Below, piece after piece: positions 1 through 4,311 of a DNA stretch of 5,354 nt. The DNA is taken from contig CAZIQL010000102.1 in NCBI GenBank assembly GCA_964541485.1, positions 1-5,354 of the forward strand, in the 5' to 3' direction. This DNA is from SIG299 sp964541485 (GTDB taxonomy: Bacteria > Bacillota > Clostridia > Lachnospirales > Lachnospiraceae). The translations under genes were made by a program, and so were the position numbers. Under the pieces are notes generated by a model. It had not been told where the DNA came from, did not search any database, and saw nothing but the letters and a program-made list of their open reading frames with translations. Within the stretch, counting starts at the first letter, position 1. Each line of letters starts with the position of its first letter.

Positions 1-969
1 GTAGGAATCCATAATTGCGGTAATCTGCGGAACACCGATACCTGCAACAACACGTGTGGTACAGATAGAACCAGGTCCGATACCAACCTTAACACAGTCG
101 GCTCCCGCCTTAATTAAATCTTCAGTTGCTTCTGCTGTTGCTACGTTACCAGCAATAATCTGTAATTCCGGATATGCATCACGGATCATCTTCACGCAAC
201 GTACAACGTTAGCGGAATGTCCGTGTGCGGAGTCGATAACGATAGCGTCAACCTTTGCATTTACCAGAGCCTCTACACGGTCTAAGATGTTTGCGGTAAC
301 ACCAACACCTGCCGCACAGAGAAGTCTGCCCTGCTCATCCTTTGCAGAGAGCGGATACTTAATCTGCTTTTCAATATCCTTAATTGTAATTAATCCCTTT
401 AAATTACCTTCATCATCCACAATCGGGAGTTTTTCTTTTCTTGCCTTTGCAAGAATCTGCTTTGCTTCTTCTAATGTCACGCCTTCCTTTGCTGTAATCA
501 GATTTTCGGAAGTCATACAATCAGCAATCGACTGGGAGAAATCCGTCTCGAACTTTAAATCACGGTGTGTGATAATACCGACTAACTTCTTCCCTTCTGT
601 AATCGGAACACCGGAAATACGGAACTTTGCCATGAGTTCATCCGCATCCTTTAAGGTGTGGTGTGGGCTTAACGAAAATGGATCGGTAATAACGCCGTTT
701 TCGGAACGCTTTACCTTATCTACTTCATCTGCCTGTGCTTCAATTGACATGTTCTTATGTATTACACCGATACCACCCTGTCTTGCCATCGCAATTGCCA
801 TACGATGCTCGGTTACAGTGTCCATGCCCGCACTCATAAGCGGAATATTCAACTGAATTTTGTTTGTAAGATGTGTTCTTAAGTCTACCTGATTTGGGAT
901 TACCTCAGAATAAGACGGTACAAGTAATACGTCATCAAAGGTAATGCCTTCGCCAATAATAGTTCCCAT
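1..969 (-). CDS. guaB: IMP dehydrogenase (GuaB), N-terminal 323 residues; C-terminus off the left edge
   Basis: Inosine-5'-monophosphate dehydrogenase oxidises IMP to XMP with NAD+, the committed step of guanine nucleotide synthesis in the cytoplasm. The start is the ATG at 969, preceded by GAGAGGAG about seven bases upstream; the protein opens MGTIIGEGITFDDVLLVPSY, the classic IMPDH N-terminus. A pair of CBS domains interrupts the barrel at about residues 94-142 and 152-203, ending in GIITHRDLKF and GLITIKDIEK. The NAD/IMP site is visible as DSAHGHS (246-252) and GNVAT (274-278). The catalytic loop GIGPGSICTT (296-305) carries the thioimidate-forming cysteine at residue 303, close to its position in E. 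coli (305). The family is about 485 residues, so roughly 160 residues, including the mobile flap with its Arg-Tyr pair, lie outside the window. Nothing visible is broken. It has its own promoter at 1021-1049. Confidence 0.97.
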   Translation of the reverse strand, partial: MGTIIGEGITFDDVLLVPSYSEVIPNQVDLRTHLTNKIQLNIPLMSAGMDTVTEHRMAIAMARQGGIGVIHKNMSIEAQADEVDKVKRSENGVITDPFSLSPHHTLKDADELMAKFRISGVPITEGKKLVGIITHRDLKFETDFSQSIADCMTSENLITAKEGVTLEEAKQILAKARKEKLPIVDDEGNLKGLITIKDIEKQIKYPLSAKDEQGRLLCAAGVGVTANILDRVEALVNAKVDAIVIDSAHGHSANVVRCVKMIRDAYPELQIIAGNVATAEATEDLIKAGADCVKVGIGPGSICTTRVVAGIGVPQITAIMDSY

Positions 970-1020
970 TACTTACTCCTCTCTTTCGCCTGTGAATGAT
1001 TTAAAGTTAAAATTTTTAAA

Positions 1021-1049
1021 AGTATACTTTCTTTTCGTAGAAAAGTCAA
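1021..1049 (-). promoter_or_regulatory. sigma-A promoter of guaB
   Basis: On the minus strand TTGACT (1049-1044), exactly 17 bases, then TATACT (1026-1021) gives a near-consensus housekeeping promoter. Transcription should begin near 1014, leaving a leader of about 45 bases before the ATG at 969. That is too short for a purine riboswitch, and no such fold is seen. The -10 element lies in a perfect 12-base palindrome, AAAGTATACTTT (1019-1030), and the spacer/-35 region holds CTTTTC-GTA-GAAAAG (1031-1045). Either dyad could bind a regulator, but both are AT-rich and may be chance. Confidence 0.85.
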
Positions 1050-1081
1050 GGAATTGTAACTACTTAATTCTATTAATCAGA

Positions 1082-1585
1082 CTAATATTCCACAATCTTT
1101 CTCGGTGCCTTCTGTTTCATAACCGCAAGCATCTTCTCACTTGGCTCGAAGAAAATCATCTGATTCTGCTCTCCACCGGTAATTACCATACCATACACAT
1201 TCTTTCCCTCTTCCAAACTGGTAAAATCCTTTACCGCAACACCATTATGACGGTAACCGTCCAGTGCATGAGAATTTTTTGGTGCGACAATAACCAGATG
1301 ATCAAAATCCGCACGAAGCATGGTCTTACGCTTTGCACCGCCACTGATACGGTCAAAATCAAGCTGTCCGTCACAGAATACATACTCCCATTCAATATTG
1401 AGCTTCGGCAAAAAATAATACACCAATCCCAAAAACACAAGCCCGACAATAATGAAAATCATATTAAAGGAAAACAGTCCCATCACAAAACAAAAGATCA
1501 TGGCTAACCATAACCCATATTTTATCAGTTTGTCCTTCATCGTCACTTTCTTCTTTGCTCTTGCCTCTGCATATAAGCCGTCCAT
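1082..1585 (-). CDS. DUF6106-like small membrane protein, function unknown
   Basis: This is a 167-residue protein of unknown function. After a short charged N-terminus (MDGLYAEARAKKKVTMKDKL) come two adjacent hydrophobic segments at about residues 21-38 and 42-60, which form a membrane hairpin. A soluble domain of about 105 residues follows. It contains NIEWEYVFCDGQLDFDRI (63-80), a basic AKRK patch, and ends FFEPSEKMLAVMKQKAPRKI. This pattern (two membrane helices, then Y/E-Y-x-F-x-x-G-x-L-D-x-D-x-I, and FEP-x-x-KML near the end) matches my recollection of the DUF6106 family in Lachnospiraceae; that is memory, not a search. ATG 1585 is chosen because AAAGGAG lies at 1603-1597. The in-frame TTG at 1651, 22 codons earlier, is itself the -35 box of the promoter. 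No terminator is seen between this gene and guaB, so read-through into guaB is possible. Confidence 0.8.
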   Translation of the reverse strand: MDGLYAEARAKKKVTMKDKLIKYGLWLAMIFCFVMGLFSFNMIFIIVGLVFLGLVYYFLPKLNIEWEYVFCDGQLDFDRISGGAKRKTMLRADFDHLVIVAPKNSHALDGYRHNGVAVKDFTSLEEGKNVYGMVITGGEQNQMIFFEPSEKMLAVMKQKAPRKIVEY

Positions 1586-1622
1586 ATCTATGTAAACTCC
1601 TTTCAAAATATTCCTAATATAT

Positions 1623-1651
1623 AGTATATATAAAAATGCCTTTTTTTGCAA
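1623..1651 (-). promoter_or_regulatory. sigma-A promoter of the DUF6106-like gene
   Basis: On the minus strand TTGCAA (1651-1646), 17 bases, then TATACT (1628-1623). The surroundings are very AT-rich (ATATATA on both sides of the -10). The predicted transcript starts near 1616, about 30 bases before ATG 1585, with the ribosome binding site AAAGGAG between them. This placement decides the start codon of the gene: any start upstream of about 1616 would not be on the messenger. Confidence 0.75.
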
Positions 1652-1675
1652 TGAGGAGATAATGAAATATTTATG

Positions 1676-1711
1676 AAAAAAAGGAACTTAACGTCTCTGC
1701 ATTAAGCTCCT
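1676..1711 (-). terminator. rho-independent terminator of the blaI-blaR1 operon
   Basis: On the minus strand AGGAGCTTAA (1711-1702) pairs over 10 base pairs, including one G-U, with TTAAGTTCCT (1691-1682) around a 10-base loop, followed directly by a run of seven T (1682-1676, the first belonging to the stem). It begins 25 bases after the stop of the M56 gene. The single wobble is a G-U only on the minus strand (A-C on the other), which fits termination of the minus-strand operon. Confidence 0.9.
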
Positions 1712-1736
1712 TTCGTATACCAACGCCATTCAATAC

Positions 1737-3281
1737 TCACTTTGTATCCAGCATACCTTCATAATCCAACATTTTTTCAAACACACTGAGAACCCACTCT
1801 TCTTTTTCCCATAATTCCGGCTCTTTTACAGTTCGTTCTGAAGGGTGACCGGTACAAATAGTATCTATACCATCCATTGAACCAAAATAGAAATCCAGGA
1901 TTTCCATATTTTCTGCCGTATCCACGAGCATCTGACATCTTTGCCCGGACCCCCGGTAAACAAAATATAAATCTACATACCAAACATTTTCGTTAATTTC
2001 ACTGCATTCCTGCCGATTAAACGTGTTATCTGAACCATATAGAACCGACGTCCCTCCGACAGTTATTTGTTTTTGTGTTACACCTATCATTTTTTCTGCA
2101 AATGCCAGAAGATTTTCATTTGCAATATACTCCTTAAGATTTAAATCGCCTTCCTTTGCAATCGCCCCCTGAAATTCGTTTACAAATTTCTTTGAAAATG
2201 CAATTACCTTTTCCTCATCATATACAATATTCTCATTTGGCATCTCCGAAATGAAATTGCAGGCAACCAGACTGTTTACGCCAATAAGCAATAACAGCAG
2301 CAGCGTAAAAAAAACACTTCCACTTCTTTTCTTCTTCATATTCAGTATATTTTCAAACCGCTCTTTCAACATCTCTTTTCCTCCATAAAAGCAACTCGAC
2401 CCGAAATTTATTTTTTGCGCTTTCACTGTTGCTAAAATAATCTCTGAATACTCCTTCCTCTGCTCAAATGATTTACCCTTCAATGCACAATCATCACAGG
2501 CTCTTTCCATATCTGCATTTGCATACTTATTCATCATGTAAACCATCGGGTTAAACCAATGAATGGCTTTTACTATTACTAAAAGGACCTTACACCATAC
2601 GTCATTCCTCTTATAATGTAACAGTTCATGCCGAATAATAGTTTCCAAATCCGTTTTTTCATAATCATTGTGTGGTAATAAAATACACGGGTTCAAAAAA
2701 CCTAACAGTAACGGACTGCTTACCTTCTCGGACACCCTAACAGGTATTCTACCGGATATTTTGTATTCTTCTGCTATTTCATTAAACAAAACATCCAGCT
2801 CTTCGTATTTTACATTTTCACTCCAGCGAAGCACATACTTTCTGTAAAGCAAATATCGCAATACTTCATAACCAAAGGACATACAGCAACCAGCCACCCA
2901 GACTATGGTGATGCCTTGCCATACACTGATATTTTCCTTATTTTCCGTGACTTTCTCACCTTGCACCATAGGTTTTGCTTCCTCTTGGGTTTCACGCTCC
3001 CCTGATTCCTTTGTACTAAGTAGCACTGTTTCCTGCCCGGAAAATGTATCATAAAAGACAATTTCCTTCTCTCCTAAAATCTGTATTTCTGCTAACGGTT
3101 CCACCAGCGGAAGATTCAGCGGCACGATAAAATACAACGCCAACACCAGCCAGACCATCTGCTTTACCCGTGCCGAATAAACCTTATTCCAACACGAGGC
3201 AAATCCGCATAATATTCCAATCAGTACACTACCTATTACCGAGATTACAAAATACCTGCAAAACAGCTCATACATCTCCAT
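1737..3281 (-). CDS. BlaR1/MecR1-like M56 membrane metallopeptidase with a non-penicillin-binding sensor domain
   Basis: The 514-residue partner of the BlaI repressor. M56 proteases are integral membrane zinc enzymes that cut, or trigger cutting of, BlaI when an outer domain senses a signal. Hydrophobic segments lie at about residues 10-29, 41-60, 120-140 and 322-341. The cytoplasmic zinc site is HELLH (218-222), with E259 in MERACDD as probable third ligand; the family signature SSPLLLGFLNPCILLP is at 188-203. Beyond the last membrane segment are about 170 outer residues with no penicillin-binding fold and no S-x-x-K motif. The region FYFGSMDGIDTICTGHP (464-480) resembles a C-terminal domain I recall from other clostridial M56 proteins. 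The last membrane segment reads like a lipoprotein signal: MKKKRS at 315, then LVAC at 338-341. ATG 3281 is chosen because AGGAAAGGG precedes it; the TTG at 3299 has no such site. The gene overlaps blaI by 14 bases, implying translational coupling. The signal is unknown. Confidence 0.9.
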   Translation of the reverse strand: MEMYELFCRYFVISVIGSVLIGILCGFASCWNKVYSARVKQMVWLVLALYFIVPLNLPLVEPLAEIQILGEKEIVFYDTFSGQETVLLSTKESGERETQEEAKPMVQGEKVTENKENISVWQGITIVWVAGCCMSFGYEVLRYLLYRKYVLRWSENVKYEELDVLFNEIAEEYKISGRIPVRVSEKVSSPLLLGFLNPCILLPHNDYEKTDLETIIRHELLHYKRNDVWCKVLLVIVKAIHWFNPMVYMMNKYANADMERACDDCALKGKSFEQRKEYSEIILATVKAQKINFGSSCFYGGKEMLKERFENILNMKKKRSGSVFFTLLLLLLIGVNSLVACNFISEMPNENIVYDEEKVIAFSKKFVNEFQGAIAKEGDLNLKEYIANENLLAFAEKMIGVTQKQITVGGTSVLYGSDNTFNRQECSEINENVWYVDLYFVYRGSGQRCQMLVDTAENMEILDFYFGSMDGIDTICTGHPSERTVKEPELWEKEEWVLSVFEKMLDYEGMLDTK

Positions 3282-3657
3282 GTTTTTCCCTTTCCTCAAT
3301 CTCTTCTATCATCTTTTTCAATTCCTTCAAATCATCTTTACTGACAACCTTGCCGTTATAAAGAGTAGCAACTAAATTCTGTAATGAATTTCCGTACAAT
3401 TTCTCTAAAAAAGAATGACTCTCCTGCTCTTTGTACTCTTTCTCAGCAACGATGGCTGTATAGTAATTCGTCCTTGTACTTCGGTCACAATGAACAAACC
3501 CCTTTTCTGTCAGACGTGCCAAAACCGTCATCAGTGTTGGCAATTTCCATTTTCTTGTCTCTTTGACTTGCTCTAAAATATACGAAGACGTTACCGGTTC
3601 ATCTGCCTCCCATAAAGACATCATAATTTCTAATTCTGCATCACCTAATCGTTTCAT
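3268..3657 (-). CDS. BlaI/MecI-family transcriptional repressor
   Basis: A 129-residue winged-helix repressor. Residues about 4-72 form the DNA-binding domain: LGDAELEIMMSLWEADEPVT, then the recognition region WKLPTLMTVLARLTEKGFV and the wing CDRSTRTNYYTAIV, all in typical BlaI order. Residues 73-125 are the helical dimerisation part (SFLEKLYGNSLQNLVATLYN, then DDLKELKKMIEEIEE). The CxC metal motifs at the C-terminus of CopY are absent, and the neighbour is an M56 protease rather than a copper ATPase, so a BlaI/MecI mode (release by proteolysis) is favoured. The Asn-Phe scissile pair known from staphylococcal BlaI is not visible; the cut site would have to differ. ATG 3657 follows GGGAGGG closely. 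The operator and promoter lie 25-60 bases upstream, indicating autoregulation. The regulon beyond this operon cannot be read from the window, so no specific gene symbol is given. Confidence 0.94.
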   Translation of the reverse strand: MKRLGDAELEIMMSLWEADEPVTSSYILEQVKETRKWKLPTLMTVLARLTEKGFVHCDRSTRTNYYTAIVAEKEYKEQESHSFLEKLYGNSLQNLVATLYNGKVVSKDDLKELKKMIEEIEEREKHGDV

Positions 3658-3683
3658 ATTCCCTCCCGTATTTATCTATTTGA

Positions 3684-3711
3684 ATAACATTATACACTTG
3701 TATAATGTTAT
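3684..3711. promoter_or_regulatory. BlaI-type operator, perfect 28-base palindrome
   Basis: Arms ATAACATTATACA (3684-3696) and TGTATAATGTTAT (3699-3711) are exact reverse complements separated by two bases (CT). The centre is TACA-CT-TGTA (3693-3702), which agrees with the TACA/TGTA half-sites known for BlaI and MecI operators and with the TACANNTGTA cop box of CopY. It covers the -10 and spacer of the blaI promoter. Because it is symmetric, it also presents a TATAAT (3701-3706) on the plus strand, pointing away from blaI toward the structured region. Upstream of that, TTGAAT (3680-3685, 15-base spacer) or TTTGAA (3679-3684, 16-base spacer) would be only a weak -35. Confidence 0.9.
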
Positions 3712-3717
3712 CGTCAA
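3689..3717 (-). promoter_or_regulatory. sigma-A promoter of the blaI-blaR1 operon
   Basis: On the minus strand TTGACG (3717-3712), exactly 17 bases, then a perfect TATAAT (3694-3689). The transcript should start near 3682, about 25 bases before the blaI ATG, with GGGAGGG in between. The -10 and the whole spacer lie inside the palindromic operator, so bound repressor would exclude RNA polymerase. Confidence 0.9.
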
Positions 3718-3727
3718 GTATATTTTT

Positions 3728-3810
3728 CGTCCATGATACCATTCGCAAAACCAGCCGACTTCGTCGTCTGCCGTTGCTTCGCAACTTATGTTTTGCTCAT
3801 GAAGGAGACG
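3728..3810. repeat. small branched hairpin next to the operator
   Basis: Outer pairings are CGTC (3728-3731) with GACG (3807-3810), CATGA (3732-3736) with TCATG (3797-3801), and GCAAAAC (3745-3751) with GTTTTGC (3790-3796), with an 8-base bulge on the left and a 5-base bulge on the right. Inside sit two small hairpins, CGAC-TTC-GTCG (3756-3766) and GTTGC-TTC-GCAAC (3773-3785). Together they could fold as a three-way junction. The individual helices are short, so only their co-occurrence is notable. Confidence 0.45.
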
Positions 3811-4015
3811 GGTGCTTTACTGTTCTTGTTGTATTCGTAAAGACTTACGGGCTGTGTCTTACGCTCAGGCAACGGCACATCTATCTCTTTTTCGTATGGC
3901 CCCTCTGAAAACATTTCATACCCGTTACCTAAAGACTCCACCGACGGCTTTTCTCTCTTTACAGGAATAAAAGTCCGGGAGCCGAATGTTTGAGACAGCA
4001 GGAAATCGGACGGAA

Positions 4016-4032
4016 CGCGTCCACGGGACGCG
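4016..4032. repeat. apex hairpin 1 of the inverted repeat
   Basis: CGCGTCC (4016-4022) and GGACGCG (4026-4032) are exact complements around a 3-base loop, followed on the plus strand by GTTTT. It starts immediately after the perfect 19-base left arm. Confidence 0.75.
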
Positions 4033-4038
4033 GTTTTA

Positions 4039-4098
4039 AAAAAGATGGTGAGCGCTCTCGGAAAACGACAGTTTTCCAGAGACGCTCATCACCTTTTT
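4039..4098. repeat. apex hairpin 2 of the inverted repeat
   Basis: A long stem-loop. GGAAAAC (4060-4066) pairs with GTTTTCC (4071-4077) around GACA, continues through CTCT/AGAG and AGCG/CGCT with single-base bulges at 4059 and 4082, then through GTG/CAT-type pairs to AAAAA (4039-4043) with TTTTT (4094-4098). The G4048-T4089 pair is a wobble on the plus strand but a C-A mismatch on the minus strand. With its flanking A and T runs it could act as a terminator. Confidence 0.75.
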
Positions 4099-4124
4099 GA
4101 AAAAGTGCTTCGCAGCACTTTTTC
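4099..4124. repeat. apex hairpin 3 of the inverted repeat
   Basis: GAAAAAGTGCT (4099-4109) and AGCACTTTTTC (4114-4124) pair perfectly over 11 base pairs around the loop TCGC. The A-run/T-run stem looks like a bidirectional terminator. Its last three bases overlap the start of the perfect right arm (4122-4140), so the two helices compete at that junction. Confidence 0.8.
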
Positions 4125-4242
4125 CGTCCGATTTCCTGCTGGCGAGTTTTCGGTCACGGACTTTTGTTTATGACTGTGAGGTGAGGAAGGCCGGAGGCGG
4201 AAAGTCTTTGTAACGGGTGTGAGTTTTCAGGGGGCCATACGT

Positions 4243-4279
4243 AAAAGAGGTGTGCCTTGCCTGAGCTAAGACACACCTC
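4243..4279 (-). terminator. rho-independent terminator of groL
   Basis: On the minus strand GAGGTGTGTCTT (4279-4268) pairs with AAGGCACACCTC (4258-4247), giving 12 base pairs with one U-G, a 9-base loop and then TTTT (4246-4243). It starts about 33 bases after the groL stop. The wobble exists only on the minus strand, supporting its use by groL. The hairpin lies within the outermost part of the right arm of the large inverted repeat, so the same bases can pair either locally or with the left arm. Confidence 0.85.
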
Positions 4280-4311
4280 GTAATTTTGGCGAACTGTAAT
4301 ATTGTCTTTTA

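Larger units (their letters stand above)
3845..4283. repeat. large imperfect inverted repeat (~440 bp) with a branched apex
   Basis: The left arm (3845-4015) is the reverse complement of the right arm (4122-4283) with small gaps and substitutions. Shared blocks, written as on the plus strand of the left arm and in outer-to-inner order, are: GTGTCTTA, GCTCAGGCAA, GGCACA, CGTATGGCCCC, CTGAAAAC, ACCCGTTAC, AAAGACT, a 19-base block at 3946-3964 against 4192-4174 with five differences, AAAAGTCCG, CCGAA, and a perfect 19-base block (3997-4015 against 4122-4140). The arms may continue outward to TTACTGTTC (3817-3825) against TTACAGTTC (4299-4291). No transposase frame is present. It could be a MITE-like or intergenic repeat element, or DNA for a long folded RNA; the sequence alone does not decide. 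Confidence 0.85.
3718..4311. other. gene-free, highly structured region between blaI and groL
   Basis: I see no credible gene in these ~600 bases. The only open frames are short, lack a ribosome binding site or are rich in improbable residue runs. The content is instead dominated by self-complementary sequence: a branched hairpin at 3728-3810, a large imperfect inverted repeat at 3845-4283 with further hairpins at its apex, and the groL terminator at 4243-4279. The inner part is visibly more GC-rich than the AT-rich intergenic spacers elsewhere in the window. Confidence 0.8.

Noticed and set aside
56..856. Plus-strand open frame of 266 codons opposite guaB
   Set aside because: It is the antisense shadow of a well-supported guaB reading frame, has no ribosome binding site, and its serine/phenylalanine/isoleucine-rich product resembles no family.
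944..1507. Plus-strand open frame of 187 codons opposite the DUF6106-like gene and guaB promoter
   Set aside because: It runs antisense across a promoter and a better supported gene, lacks a ribosome binding site, and gives a compositionally odd product.
1586..1651. TTG at 1651 as start of the DUF6106-like protein (189 residues)
   Set aside because: The TTG is the -35 box of the gene's own promoter, so those codons would not be transcribed; ATG 1585 has AAAGGAG upstream.
3282..3299. TTG at 3299 as start of the M56 protein (520 residues)
   Set aside because: ATG 3281 has AGGAAAGGG at suitable spacing and gives the natural short overlap with blaI; the TTG has no ribosome binding site.
3268..3657. 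CopY copper repressor, suggested by the TACANNTGTA operator
   Set aside because: The C-terminal CxC metal-binding motifs are missing and the partner gene is an M56 protease, so BlaI/MecI type fits better.
3799..3840. 13-codon open frame (MKETGALLFLLYS) as a leader peptide
   Set aside because: No ribosome binding site and no regulated gene downstream on that strand.
3705..3908. Plus-strand open frame of 67 codons leaving the operator
   Set aside because: Its start lies within or beside the likely operator, there is no ribosome binding site, and it runs into the inverted repeat with a low-complexity product. The stretch looks like structured non-coding DNA.
3845..4283. CRISPR array or insertion sequence with a coding transposase
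   Set aside because: There are no regularly spaced direct repeats and no open frame with transposase features; the structure is a single inverted repeat.
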